A stretch of DNA of 64,000 nt from Paenibacillus rigui (GTDB taxonomy: Bacteria; Bacillota; Bacilli; Paenibacillales; NBRC-103111), in contig NZ_NMQW01000017.1 in NCBI RefSeq assembly GCF_002234615.1, positions 186,001 to 250,000 on the forward strand, written 5' to 3'. Within the stretch, counting starts at the first letter, position 1. Each line of letters begins with the position of its first letter. Shown here one piece after another: positions 8,717 to 17,651 of this stretch. Made by a program: the position numbers and the translations under genes. Under the pieces are notes generated by a model, which saw nothing but the letters and a program-made list of their open reading frames with translations, was not told the origin of the DNA and searched no databases.

Positions 8717-9481
8717 TTAACCGTCCTCTCCGTCTTTTCTTTTTCTGTTCTCCAGCCAGCTGCGTATTAACCGGTTCATATTGCGGGAAGCCTCTTCCAC
8801 AATCGCTGTCCCGGCCTCAAAGGACGTTTGGCTGATTTGGCCTGTATAACCATTCCAGCCTTGGGGTGTGCCTTCTACTAATATATAAGGAAGCGAGGCT
8901 AAAGCAGGCTTTGAAGTCAAATCGGGATCGGTTGGCTGCACGGTAACCAAATCAGGCCGGAACGCTTTGACGGCTGACATTTCATAAGGACCTCCATGTC
9001 CCCTTCCGGTTGTTCCCTTAAAATAGCCTTCCTGCTCTGCGAACTCTAGTGACACCATCTGCCACCAGTTAATAAGAAGAAAACTGGCGTCCGGGTAGCG
9101 GCCGGTAACGGCCTCAGCCACGGTGCGGGAAGGTCCCATGTTGGCATCATGGGCATTCAATAAGACGATATTGCGGAGTCCCAGCTCGCAAATTCCTTCA
9201 ACGATATCCGTTAAGTACTCGGTATACACCGAGGGCCGAACCGAGATCGTTCCGGGGTAATGTCTTGTTTTGCCCGGACAGCTGGTAAATGAAACTGTAG
9301 GATAAATCAAGGGCCGCAGCTCCGCAGCCACATGCTCTGCAAAGCCTTGGGCCAGAATGATATCCGTACCGAGCGGGGAATGGGGCCCATGATATTCTAC
9401 CGAGCCTAAGGGAAGGACGGCGAATTGAGCCTCGGCCTTTACTCCTTCCAATTCCCTTCCATGAACTTCAATGACGTGCAT
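8717..9481 (-). CDS. Creatininase family protein (amidohydrolase)
   Basis: Metal-dependent hydrolase of the creatininase family (creatininase, MftE, FAPy deformylase), generally cleaving C-N bonds in cyclic or linear amides. Ligand motif GSVEYHGPHSPLGTD gives E29, H31 and D40; further conserved blocks are LNAHDAN and RGHGGPYEMS, where the glutamate would be a ligand. Length (254 residues) is normal and there is no signal peptide. AGGAGGGAG precedes the ATG. It follows the secreted PIG-L gene across a hairpin, and the lyase gene begins 5 bases after its stop, so it belongs to the same catabolic block. Substrate is not deducible; an amide bond in the imported compound is a reasonable guess. Confidence 0.88.
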   Translation of the reverse strand: MHVIEVHGRELEGVKAEAQFAVLPLGSVEYHGPHSPLGTDIILAQGFAEHVAAELRPLIYPTVSFTSCPGKTRHYPGTISVRPSVYTEYLTDIVEGICELGLRNIVLLNAHDANMGPSRTVAEAVTGRYPDASFLLINWWQMVSLEFAEQEGYFKGTTGRGHGGPYEMSAVKAFRPDLVTVQPTDPDLTSKPALASLPYILVEGTPQGWNGYTGQISQTSFEAGTAIVEEASRNMNRLIRSWLENRKRKDGEDG

Positions 9482-9513
9482 CGGGAAGCTCCCTCCTAAG
9501 AATGGCAGACACC

Positions 9514-9547
9514 CGGAGGGCTTCCTAAAGAAACAAGAAGCCCTCCG
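9514..9547 (-). terminator. Intercistronic hairpin
   Basis: CGGAGGGCTTC (9514-9524) pairs perfectly with GAAGCCCTCCG (9537-9547) around a 12-base loop, 13 bases after the stop of the secreted PIG-L gene. No U-tract follows on the minus strand, so it may reduce read-through or stabilise the upstream mRNA end rather than end the operon. Confidence 0.5.
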
Positions 9548-9560
9548 AATGCCGTTTCAT

Positions 9561-12110
9561 TTATTGCTTTTGACTGATCATATTAACGAACATCCGGATC
9601 GAGCCCGGAACGAGGCTTGGAATTTCACGATACCAAACCAAGGAGCTGTAGGTGTAGATGCCTTTGCCGTAAGGAGCGGATAAGAAGGTGCCGGTAAATT
9701 CTTTCTCTCCCGGATCCCCGTTAGAAATCAGCTCTGTGTATTCCTTGCCCCACTCCGATGGATTGTAGGCGGAGCGGTCTTGAATCCATTGATCCCAATC
9801 CGCATCCGTAATTTTATTCGGATAGTTGAACATCGGATGCTCCGGTGCAAGCATCGTCACTTTGGAGCTTTCGTCGGTCACGCGCCACTCAATGAGCGGA
9901 GCCCCAATTTTAATCGGATAAGGAGCAAGCTCAGGTGTCCACTTATCCTCAGGCTTATGATATTGAACGACCAGATTGCCCCCATTCTCCACATAGCTAA
10001 GCAGCCGCTGGTTGCTCGGGATCAGCTCAGGACGGAATGCATAGGCACGGATGCCAAGCACAATCGTATCGTACTGGGATAAATCGCCGTACTGGATATC
10101 CTTCGCATCCAATTTCGTTACCTGGACACCTAGCTGGCTTAAATATTGGTCAATATTGTCAAAGCCACTGGACACATAGCCGACCTTCAATTGTTCCGGC
10201 ACTTCAAGCTCAAAAGCCTGAATTTTCAATTCAGCCGGCTGGATCATATACGTTTTGCCGATATGCGGGTATTCGATCGTTTGAGCCCCCTCGGTGCTTT
10301 GAATCCCCCCGTTCGACGCAATGGCCTTCACCGTATATTTACCCGGTTCGACCTTGGAGGAGCCTTTCACCGAGAAAGCGACTGATTTGGTTTCCCCTTT
10401 GGCTGCAAAGCTCAGTTCCTCCGCGGCCGGCTCTACCGTCCAGCCTTCCGGTACATTCAAGGAAACGGTCGCTTTAGAAGCACCCGGCGTATAATTGCGG
10501 ACCGTCACCTTCACCGGAATCGGTTCACCGGTTTTGAGCGTGTTCAGCACCGTTGCACTCGGGCTCAATGACATCGAATACGGCGGCAGGACAGCTACGG
10601 CATTCTGAGGAGTCACTTTAAGCCTGGTGGTAGTGTCGAAAGCCTGGTACTCTACGTTGCCGGTCAACACCGGTGCAGCGTAAGGCTTGAATTCGGCCGC
10701 ATTCGCAGGTACCGATACATCGTAAGCAGCGGAGACGGTTTGATTGGTGCCAAGCTTATCAAAGCTGACTGCGCCTGCAGGCTTAGCCGTCCACCCCTCC
10801 GGAACATTCAAGCCCAGCTTGATATTTTTCAACTCCAGCGTCCCACCGTTAAACGCGGTAACCACAACTTGCACGGATTGGCCTGCGACAAGCTCTCCGG
10901 CTGCCGGCTTTACTTTGGCTACGACCGATGCGGCCTCCATGCTTGCTTTATTCAACTGCTCTTCCTTGACACGCAGCCGATATAATAAATCCACCTTCGT
11001 GGCATTGTCGAGATTCGATGCATTTACATCGGCTAGCGCATTTTGCACATCGGCTTTCATCGCGTGAACTTCCTTGGCAACTCCTGCAAAGCTTGGATAA
11101 GCTGCGATGACCTTCTCCGAATCGCTTTGCAGCACACGCAAATCCTTTGTCACCTTGTTGTCCTTGCCCTTGGTATCGATTTCTTTGGCTAAATCCTCGA
11201 ACGTATAGGCAATGCCGTCAAAGAAGTCCGTTTCTTTATCTTTCAAGGCTGTCGTACTCGATTGCAGCTTATAATAATTGCTGAACAAGTCCGGTTTGGC
11301 CGGTCCTTCATCATAGTTGCGTCCCATCCCTTGGCTCTTGTGCATGAAGCGGGACTCTTCCCCAAGCTGCAGATAGGAAGCTCCGTAGATTTCATTGTAG
11401 TCGCCGATCGGGACGACAACGCTGTAATCCTTTGAGCTGGCCGGCACATACAGCTTCTTTACCTGCCATGGCTGCAGCCCTTTTTGCAAATGCTCAGGAA
11501 ATACGTTCGGATCGGCCGCATCCTTAAAGGCTCTGACGGTGATGACGTTAATGGCTCTGTGATGTCCATGCGTGGAGTTTTCATTTAAAAAGGACGGGTA
11601 CACGATGTCCGGCCGGTCTTCCCGTATTTTGCGGATGAACCGTTCGTATACAACGGAATCGCCCCATTTGGCCAGCGTCTCATCCGGGCTTTTCGAAAAG
11701 CCAAAGTCAAATATCGGATCGTTGATATCCTCGCTGAGCATGCCAAGCGTAATATTCGTCACCTTGGATGCCTCCTGCAGCTCGCGGGTCCGTATAATGC
11801 CCAATGCGTTGCCCAGCTCGCTGCCGATCTCATTCTGTCCCCCTTCTCCCCGATTCGCAATCACGCTGAACGCGTTCACTCCCTTACCCAGGGAGAGATA
11901 TGCCAACGTGGCACTATGCTCATCATCCGGGTGAGCTCCCGTATTCATGGCGCTGGCTATCGTCGTTAGCGGCTTAATGGACTTCCACAGGTCTACAATC
12001 CCCCGATCCGCCTGGGCCGGCTGTGCCCCTAACGGAAACAGAAGACTGCCCGCTACCGCAATACTGGTAATGACCGAAAGCATTGTCGAGCTCGTTTTCC
12101 TAAGCCTCAA
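9561..12110 (-). CDS. Secreted PIG-L family deacetylase with NEW-type beta domains
   Basis: Exported 849-residue PIG-L family enzyme. A signal peptide (basic start, hydrophobic 12-30, probable AQA cleavage near 33) precedes a PIG-L domain with metal motif GAHPDDEH at 59-65 and a later STHGHHRA block. From about residue 400 to 640 there are two beta-sandwich repeats of NEW/NPCBM-associated type (NVPEGWTAKP and NVPEGWTVEP). The C-terminal third resembles a GATase-like flavodoxin fold (YDTIVLGIRAYAF, YVENGGNLVVQYHKP) without an evident catalytic cysteine. Start is TTG, supported by AAAGGAGGAG six bases upstream. Probably deacetylates an extracellular glycan or amino-sugar conjugate before uptake by the ABC importer encoded just upstream. 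Confidence 0.88.
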   Translation of the reverse strand: MRLRKTSSTMLSVITSIAVAGSLLFPLGAQPAQADRGIVDLWKSIKPLTTIASAMNTGAHPDDEHSATLAYLSLGKGVNAFSVIANRGEGGQNEIGSELGNALGIIRTRELQEASKVTNITLGMLSEDINDPIFDFGFSKSPDETLAKWGDSVVYERFIRKIREDRPDIVYPSFLNENSTHGHHRAINVITVRAFKDAADPNVFPEHLQKGLQPWQVKKLYVPASSKDYSVVVPIGDYNEIYGASYLQLGEESRFMHKSQGMGRNYDEGPAKPDLFSNYYKLQSSTTALKDKETDFFDGIAYTFEDLAKEIDTKGKDNKVTKDLRVLQSDSEKVIAAYPSFAGVAKEVHAMKADVQNALADVNASNLDNATKVDLLYRLRVKEEQLNKASMEAASVVAKVKPAAGELVAGQSVQVVVTAFNGGTLELKNIKLGLNVPEGWTAKPAGAVSFDKLGTNQTVSAAYDVSVPANAAEFKPYAAPVLTGNVEYQAFDTTTRLKVTPQNAVAVLPPYSMSLSPSATVLNTLKTGEPIPVKVTVRNYTPGASKATVSLNVPEGWTVEPAAEELSFAAKGETKSVAFSVKGSSKVEPGKYTVKAIASNGGIQSTEGAQTIEYPHIGKTYMIQPAELKIQAFELEVPEQLKVGYVSSGFDNIDQYLSQLGVQVTKLDAKDIQYGDLSQYDTIVLGIRAYAFRPELIPSNQRLLSYVENGGNLVVQYHKPEDKWTPELAPYPIKIGAPLIEWRVTDESSKVTMLAPEHPMFNYPNKITDADWDQWIQDRSAYNPSEWGKEYTELISNGDPGEKEFTGTFLSAPYGKGIYTYSSLVWYREIPSLVPGSIRMFVNMISQKQ

Positions 12111-12234
12111 GTTAACTCCTCCTTTGATTACATTGTTGTAGCCTCGGCAGCTTTATGACCGCAGGTCAATCTTCATTGAAAGCCTGCAGCTATCATCACG
12201 TGGACGCCCACGATATGACCGGTTGAAGCGGAGT

Positions 12235-13983
12235 TTAGACCGCTGTGCCTGCCTGATCGCCTGCGATTTTTCTTGAAATGAACAGCACGATCACAATCAG
12301 AATGATTTGCAGAACGCCATAAGCACAAGCGGTGCCAAATTCAAAGGAGTACATACGCTGGAAAATCTCGACGGAAATCGGTGCGGTTTTGGCCGTGAAT
12401 AATAAAATCGAAGAAACGAATTCGCCGATGCCTTGCACAAAAGCCAGCAGCGTGCCGACCAGCACCCCGCTTAAAGCCATCGGGAAGACAACCCTTCGGA
12501 AGCTGTACCACCAGGACGCTCCCAAATTACGGGCCGCTTCTTCGACCGAGCCGTCCATTTGCATCAAAGTAGCGGAGGTCGAACGGAATACTAGGGGCAG
12601 GTGACGCACGAAATAAGCAAGCGGAAGAATCCAGAAGCTGCCGATGAGCACCTGATTGAAGCTGAACACCGAGGGCTGGCTGAACGCCGTAATCAGATTG
12701 ACCCCGACAACCGTACCCGGCAGCGCCCACGGAAGCATGATCAAGATATCCAGCAGCGTCTTGCCTTTAAATTTCATACGGACCATTGCATAAGCTGCGG
12801 CAACCCCAAAGATGACATTGCCTATCGTCGCAATAAAACTCAACTTGAAGCTGTTGCCAATCGGGCGCCACGTCTTGCTATCCGTAAATAGCTTGATGTA
12901 ATGGTCTACCGTGTAGGCCGGAGGCAATATTTGCGTCGTCCATGTGGCGTCTTTGGAGAAGGAAATGAGGATCAGCACCAGGATCGGCAGCAGCAGCACA
13001 ATAACCCCGATGAAGGATAATACCATCGCCGTATATTTGCCTGCCGTACTCTTCACCTCGGTTCGATGAACGCTGACCCCTTTGCTCATATTTTGATAGT
13101 TGCGCAATCCCTGATACCAACGCATGATCATCAGAAACAAGATCGAAACGATGGTTAGCAAGGTTGACTGCGCAGCAGCCATATCCAGATTGCCGTTCGT
13201 CCTGGACAAATAAATTTGCATCGTCATGGTCCGCTCGATACCGAAAATCAGAGGCGCCGTATACGAGGCCATCGAGATCATGAACACCAGCAAGGATGAG
13301 GCGATCATCGCCGGCGTCAGCATTGGCAGAATCACACGCCGCCATACGTACAATCGTCCCGCTCCCAAACTCGAGGCCGCTTCCTCAAGGGAGGGATCCA
13401 GGCCCTTGATCGCTGTAGAGGCCGTCATATAAAAGTAGGTGTACATCGTGAACGTATGCACCATCAATACGCCCCAGACACCCTTCAAGGAGAAAGGAAC
13501 CTGCTCCAGCTCGAACAGCAGCTTCAAGAATCGCGGAATAATGCCGCTTTCTCCATATAGGAACGTAAAAGACAGCACCCCGACGAGGGGAGGCAGCGCC
13601 ATCGGGACCATCGCCAGAACGGTAAGCACCTTTCTTCCGGGAAACTCATACCGTTCCAATAGAAAAGCCATGGCAACCCCAACGATGGCACATGTGATTA
13701 CACTAAGTACGGAGATATAAATGCTGGTCCATAGCGCTTCTAAATTCGCGGTATGCTCCAAGCTGAAAAATTTCGCATAATTTTTTAGCGTAAATTGCTC
13801 CTGCACCTGTACGCTCTGGACAAACGTCTGAAACAGCGGGTAGACTACATAGGCGAGCAGCACAAGAAACAGCGGAGCGACCAAAACATAAATGAAATAG
13901 CGGGAAGAGGTTATCGCAGACCAGGTCCGATTAGACAGGGCGGAAGCTGAGCTTGGATTTTGTTCTCTCACCGGGATCCCCAC
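12235..13983 (-). CDS. Fused two-domain ABC permease of the iron(III)/AfuB type
   Basis: Membrane permease with two binding-protein-dependent transport domains in one chain (582 residues, about 12 membrane segments). Each half ends with an EAA loop that docks the ATPase: EEAASSLGAGRLYVWRRV and EEAARNLGASWWYSFRRV. Fused permeases of this class serve FbpABC iron importers, AfuABC sugar-phosphate importers and 2-aminoethylphosphonate importers. The ATPase gene ends one base before the annotated GTG. A second in-frame GTG at 13971 has better spacing from GGTGGGG and may be the true start. With no siderophore or iron genes nearby and many sugar-conjugate enzymes downstream, an organic substrate is more likely than iron. 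Confidence 0.88.
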   Translation of the reverse strand: MGIPVREQNPSSASALSNRTWSAITSSRYFIYVLVAPLFLVLLAYVVYPLFQTFVQSVQVQEQFTLKNYAKFFSLEHTANLEALWTSIYISVLSVITCAIVGVAMAFLLERYEFPGRKVLTVLAMVPMALPPLVGVLSFTFLYGESGIIPRFLKLLFELEQVPFSLKGVWGVLMVHTFTMYTYFYMTASTAIKGLDPSLEEAASSLGAGRLYVWRRVILPMLTPAMIASSLLVFMISMASYTAPLIFGIERTMTMQIYLSRTNGNLDMAAAQSTLLTIVSILFLMIMRWYQGLRNYQNMSKGVSVHRTEVKSTAGKYTAMVLSFIGVIVLLLPILVLILISFSKDATWTTQILPPAYTVDHYIKLFTDSKTWRPIGNSFKLSFIATIGNVIFGVAAAYAMVRMKFKGKTLLDILIMLPWALPGTVVGVNLITAFSQPSVFSFNQVLIGSFWILPLAYFVRHLPLVFRSTSATLMQMDGSVEEAARNLGASWWYSFRRVVFPMALSGVLVGTLLAFVQGIGEFVSSILLFTAKTAPISVEIFQRMYSFEFGTACAYGVLQIILIVIVLFISRKIAGDQAGTAV

Positions 13984-13984
13984 C

Positions 13985-15139
13985 CTATCCTAAGAAATAA
14001 ATACTTTCTTTCGGTATATGAAAAACGATTTCTTCACCGCGCTGCCTGACGTGATGTCCTATCCCGACAAACATGGCCTTCAGAGGGGTATCCCCGATGT
14101 GTACCAAATAGTTCACGCTCACGCCTGTAAATTCTGAGATCGTTACTTTTCCTTGAACCGTATTTGTTAATGAAGCTGCCTCATCCTGCTTTGTTGAGGC
14201 TTCAACAATGGCCTCCGGACGAATGGACACTGTAACGGAAGCCCCTTTTTCCAGCTTACAGGCAGAGGCTGCATTGTGTATGAGTCCCCTAAGACGAAGC
14301 TCCGGCGCAAAGTCGAACCGCAGCACCGCTTCTCCGTCCTCCAAGGCTACCACCGTCCCCTGCCATAGATTGGATTCGCCTATAAAAGAAGCGACAAACC
14401 GGTTCACCGGACGATGATAAATTTCCTCTGGACTGCCGATTTGCTGAACAATCCCACCCTGCATGACCATAATCCGATCGGACATAGCCATAGCCTCCGC
14501 CTGATCATGAGTGACATAAATGGTCGTAATTCCCAGTTCCATCTGAAGCCGTTTTATTTCAAGGCGGGTTTCTTCCCTTAGCTTGGCATCCAGGTTCGAC
14601 AAGGGTTCATCCAGCAGCAAAATGTTCGGTTCAATGACAAGCGCTCTTGCCAAGGCAACACGCTGCTGCTGCCCGCCTGATAACTGATCGATCCTCCGGC
14701 TGCCGTAGCCTTCCAAGTGAACGAGCTTTTGTATCCTCTCCACTTTTTGAATCAGCTCCGGCTTCGGCACCTTCCTCACCTGCAGCCCGAAGGCTATATT
14801 CTCAAAGACCGTCATATGGGGAAATAATGCGTAGTTTTGAAATACCATCCCGGTGTTCCGTTTGTTCGGGGGCAGTGTCGTCACGTTATCCCGGCCAAAT
14901 AAAATCCGGCCCCCGCTCGGGTAATAAAACCCGGCTATCATTCGAAGCGTCGTCGTCTTGCCGCATCCACTGGGGCCCAGAAAAGTAAAAAACTCGCCTG
15001 GCTTGATGTGAATATCAATACCTTCAACGCCTTTAACCGAGCCGAACTGCTTGCTTACATGCTCCAATGTCACATCAATCAAACGCAGGTACCTCCCTCC
15101 GTGAGGATTAGAGGCGGAGAAAACTCCGCCTGCAGTCAT
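13985..15139 (-). CDS. ABC importer ATPase, FbpC/PotA type with TOBE domain
   Basis: Energises the fused permease encoded next door. Walker A GPSGCGKTTT, Q-loop VFQNYALFPHMTVFENI, signature LSGGQQQRVALARAL, Walker B LLLDEPLSNLD and H-loop YVTHDQ are all intact, followed by a C-terminal TOBE-like regulatory domain from about residue 255. Closest in style to PotA/FbpC/UgpC ATPases. The ATG at 15139 overlaps the stop of the binding-protein gene as TAATG. An in-frame TTG at 15082, eight bases after GGAGGGAGG, would remove 19 poorly conserved residues and is a serious alternative. Confidence 0.92.
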   Translation of the reverse strand: MTAGGVFSASNPHGGRYLRLIDVTLEHVSKQFGSVKGVEGIDIHIKPGEFFTFLGPSGCGKTTTLRMIAGFYYPSGGRILFGRDNVTTLPPNKRNTGMVFQNYALFPHMTVFENIAFGLQVRKVPKPELIQKVERIQKLVHLEGYGSRRIDQLSGGQQQRVALARALVIEPNILLLDEPLSNLDAKLREETRLEIKRLQMELGITTIYVTHDQAEAMAMSDRIMVMQGGIVQQIGSPEEIYHRPVNRFVASFIGESNLWQGTVVALEDGEAVLRFDFAPELRLRGLIHNAASACKLEKGASVTVSIRPEAIVEASTKQDEAASLTNTVQGKVTISEFTGVSVNYLVHIGDTPLKAMFVGIGHHVRQRGEEIVFHIPKESIYFLG

Positions 15140-16266
15140 TATTTGGACCCTTTCCCCTTAATGTTTTCATCCCAGTACTGCATCCAGTCCTTTTCTTTCT
15201 CCGCCATAACAGTCCAGTCCAGCTCCATAGGCTTCAATTCAACGCCCTTCAGCCATGCCGGCAGCGTATCCTTGCTGATATCCGTCCGCGTTGGAATTTG
15301 GAACAGCTTCTCGGCCAATTCCACACGAAGCTTGGCATCAAACAAAAACTCATAAAACTTTTTGGCCGCATCCATGTTTTTGGCGCCTTTGACGACTCCA
15401 ACTCCATCTACGAGGATCGGTGCTCCGCTTGCCGGGTATATAAAATCGAACGGCTGTTTTTGCAGCTCTTTCTGAATCATAATGTCCTGCAAATTCCATA
15501 GCGACAGCGTGCCTTCCTCACGGGCAAGCTTCAAATACAGGTTGGTCGGATCTTGAGCATACTCCTTCGTGTTCGCATCCAGCTTTTTCAACCAATCGTA
15601 GCCTTTTTTCGGATCGGCCGCTCCTTGACGGTGAATCATTGCAGAGTAAATTGTTCTCATCGTTCCTGAGGCCAACACGCCGCGAATAATGATTTTGCCC
15701 TTATACTTCGCGTCGAGCAAATCGTCCCAGTCCTTCGGTGCGTCCTCCTTCTTTAATGCCTTGGAGTTGTACATGATGACCTCGGGCAGCAGCATCTCAC
15801 CATACCACCGGTCTTGAGCGTCTTTGTATAACGCAGGCACTTTATCTGCAAAGCTCGGCTTGACGCTTTCCAGCAAGTTCTCATTGGCAGCAGTCATCAG
15901 AGCGGATTGGGTGCCTCCCCACCAAAAATCAGCCTGCGGATTCGCCTTTTCCCCGCGTACCCGCTCCAGAATTTGCTGCGCCCCCATGGTCAGCACCTCG
16001 ACATCCATTGTCGGGTTTTTCTCCTTGAACTTCGGGATAATCTCGTCGACGACATTTTTATCTCTGGCGGTGTAAATGACGAGCTTCTGCTTCTCTGCGG
16101 GCTTCGGCGCCTCCGTCGGCTTTGGCGTTTCCGCTGCAGGCTTATCAGCGGGCTTCGCCGGCGCAGACGTCGGTGCCGCTCCGCCACAGGCTGTTGTTGC
16201 CAGCATGACCAGGCTGAGAACCGTTCCGGTAAACCAGGACGTACGCTTTTTGAAAAGTTGTTTCAT
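15139..16266 (-). CDS. AfuA-type substrate-binding lipoprotein of the ABC importer
   Basis: Extracellular solute receptor, 375 residues. Lipoprotein signal with lipobox LATTAC, then a 30-residue Ala/Pro/Lys linker, then a type II binding fold opening with LVIYTARDKNVVDEIIP, as in Fe(III)/AfuA/PotD-like proteins. The block PQADFWWGGTQSALM and the TMRTIYSAM stretch are typical of this subfamily. AGGAGG lies eight bases before the ATG. It is the first gene of the transporter trio, separated from the ROK regulator by a tandem hairpin repeat. Relatives bind ferric ion, sugar phosphates or phosphonates; the tyrosine pairs of ferric-binding FbpA are not obvious to me, so an organic ligand is favoured. 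Confidence 0.9.
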   Translation of the reverse strand: MKQLFKKRTSWFTGTVLSLVMLATTACGGAAPTSAPAKPADKPAAETPKPTEAPKPAEKQKLVIYTARDKNVVDEIIPKFKEKNPTMDVEVLTMGAQQILERVRGEKANPQADFWWGGTQSALMTAANENLLESVKPSFADKVPALYKDAQDRWYGEMLLPEVIMYNSKALKKEDAPKDWDDLLDAKYKGKIIIRGVLASGTMRTIYSAMIHRQGAADPKKGYDWLKKLDANTKEYAQDPTNLYLKLAREEGTLSLWNLQDIMIQKELQKQPFDFIYPASGAPILVDGVGVVKGAKNMDAAKKFYEFLFDAKLRVELAEKLFQIPTRTDISKDTLPAWLKGVELKPMELDWTVMAEKEKDWMQYWDENIKGKGSK

Positions 16267-16283
16267 CGTTTATTCCTCCTAAG

Positions 16284-16439
16284 AGTTTTGTGTAACAAAA
16301 CTTGCATCGTAAGCATCAACTGTGTTTTTGCGCCAGTAAAAACTGGCTTCGTAAGCGTCCACTGAGTTTTGTGTAACAAAACTTGCATCGTAAGCATCAG
16401 CTGAGTTTTTGCGCCAGTAAAAGCTTACTTCACAAGCAT
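16284..16439. repeat. 81-bp tandem repeat built from small hairpins
   Basis: Two near-identical 81-bp units (16284-16364 and 16365-16439, the last slightly shortened) fill the gap between the ROK gene and the binding-protein gene. Each unit holds two related half-units: a 19-base palindrome AGTTTTGTgtaACAAAACT (16284-16302 and 16365-16383) and a GTTTTT...AAAAAC hairpin around GCGCCAGT (16324-16343 and 16404-16423). Each is followed by a version of TTGCATCGTAAGCATCA. The last unit runs into the final codons and stop of the ROK gene. Half-unit lengths (39 and 42) are multiples of three and one minus frame is open throughout. Confidence 0.9.
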
Positions 16440-17612
16440 CTCCGTCCCCCTCGCTGAGGGAAATGCCTCCAACGCACTGTGTATGGCTCCGATAATGCCG
16501 GCTTGCTCGCCTAACGACGCCATCTTCAATCGGGGAATTGATGGAATCCATTCCGCAAGCATGTGCCGCAGCTCAGCAATCCCCTCCTCCCCGATATGGA
16601 CCAGCTCACCGCTCAGGATCAACAGCTCCGGATCCATGACGCACGCTATATTGGCCATGCCAAAAGCCCAATGCTTATAAATATCGTCTAGAAGCTCGCG
16701 CGCGTCATCGGAACCATTATGCGACAGATCCAAGAGCTGCCTGATAATGCTTATATCTTCTTGCGGTGAAGGAAGGAGCCGCTTCGCTTTGTTCCGGATG
16801 GCCGGTACGGAGTAGTTATTTTCAAAAACACCAAATTCCCCATACCCGCGCTGCCCCAACGGACCAACCATCATATAGCCGATTTCCCCACTTGCTTCCA
16901 TAGCCCCACGGTAAAATTGCCCTCCGATCATGATCCCTGCCCCGATCCCGGTACCTACATACATGTACACAAGGTTGGAGCAGCCTCTGCCAACCCCCTG
17001 ATGAAATTCCCCCAGGGTCATCAGATTGACATCATTGTCAATGATGACCGGCAGACCTAGTCTTTGTTCAATCTCTCTCTGTACCGGCAACCCCATCCAT
17101 CCTGTGCTTGGAGCGTAGCTGACCGTACCGTCTCTGCGCTGAGTAATGCCAGGCAGTCCGAGGCCGATGCCAAGCAGCCTGCTTTTATCGAACCGGCTCT
17201 GTGACAGCAGCTCTGCGAGCCCGTGCTCCACACTTCGGATCGCTTTCTCCCCATCCTTCGGGCAAGTAAACTGCGTTTGATACTGGAACAAGACCTCCCC
17301 CTTCAAATCGGCAATGGCCAGCTGCATCGTGCTTCCTTCAAATACAGCTCCAACCACTCCGTAGGCTTGATAGTTATACTCCAGCAAAATCGGCTTACGC
17401 CCCCCTTTTGACTCCCCAACCCCTACTTCATGAATTAAGCCTTCCCTAATCATTTCATCCACCAAAGAGGAAACGCATGGTCGGCTCAGCTCCGTCAACT
17501 TGGCTAAATCCGCTCTCGATACCCTCGAGTTCTCCTTCAGCTGATGAAGAATACCTTCGCGGTTCATTTGTTTGACCAACTTCGTATTGCCCGTTTGACC
17601 CCGACCGATCAA
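16425..17612 (-). CDS. ROK family transcriptional regulator (NagC/XylR type)
   Basis: Sugar-responsive repressor of 395 residues with an N-terminal winged helix (about residues 12-65, RADLAKLTELSRPCVSSLVDEM) and a ROK sugar-kinase-like domain with DNDVNLMTLGEF and GTGIGAGIMIGG. The usual zinc-binding Cys cluster is absent: the corresponding stretch reads GPLGQRGYGEFGVFEN, with no cysteine. Start is TTG at 17612 downstream of AAGGTGG. It heads the importer/deacetylase block and is the obvious candidate regulator, probably sensing the released sugar or its phosphate. The last five codons lie inside the 81-bp repeat, so the C terminus may have been reshaped by repeat insertion. Confidence 0.9.
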   Translation of the reverse strand: MIGRGQTGNTKLVKQMNREGILHQLKENSRVSRADLAKLTELSRPCVSSLVDEMIREGLIHEVGVGESKGGRKPILLEYNYQAYGVVGAVFEGSTMQLAIADLKGEVLFQYQTQFTCPKDGEKAIRSVEHGLAELLSQSRFDKSRLLGIGLGLPGITQRRDGTVSYAPSTGWMGLPVQREIEQRLGLPVIIDNDVNLMTLGEFHQGVGRGCSNLVYMYVGTGIGAGIMIGGQFYRGAMEASGEIGYMMVGPLGQRGYGEFGVFENNYSVPAIRNKAKRLLPSPQEDISIIRQLLDLSHNGSDDARELLDDIYKHWAFGMANIACVMDPELLILSGELVHIGEEGIAELRHMLAEWIPSIPRLKMASLGEQAGIIGAIHSALEAFPSARGTEMLVK

Positions 17613-17636
17613 TGGAATGGTTCACCACCTTAATTA

Positions 17637-17651
17637 GTTAAAATGATTAAC
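17637..17651. promoter_or_regulatory. Inverted repeat upstream of the ROK gene, possible operator
   Basis: GTTAA-N5-TTAAC lies 25-39 bases before the TTG start, next to further TTAATTA repeats. ROK regulators bind AT-rich inverted repeats of this kind, so autoregulation is plausible. Confidence 0.45.

Noticed and set aside
12235-15139. Annotation of the importer as a ferric iron transporter
   Set aside because: Family resemblance exists, but no siderophore, Fur-box-like site or iron genes are nearby, and the downstream enzymes point to an organic compound. Left as AfuABC-type without substrate.
16284-16439. Possible CRISPR-like array
   Set aside because: The units are contiguous hairpin repeats without variable spacers, and no cas gene is present.
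16279-16551. 90-codon minus frame through the tandem repeat with the peptide repeat DAYDASFVTQNS
   Set aside because: Overlaps the ROK gene in another frame, has no ribosome binding site, and is open because repeat units are multiples of three. Kept as a repeat, not a gene.
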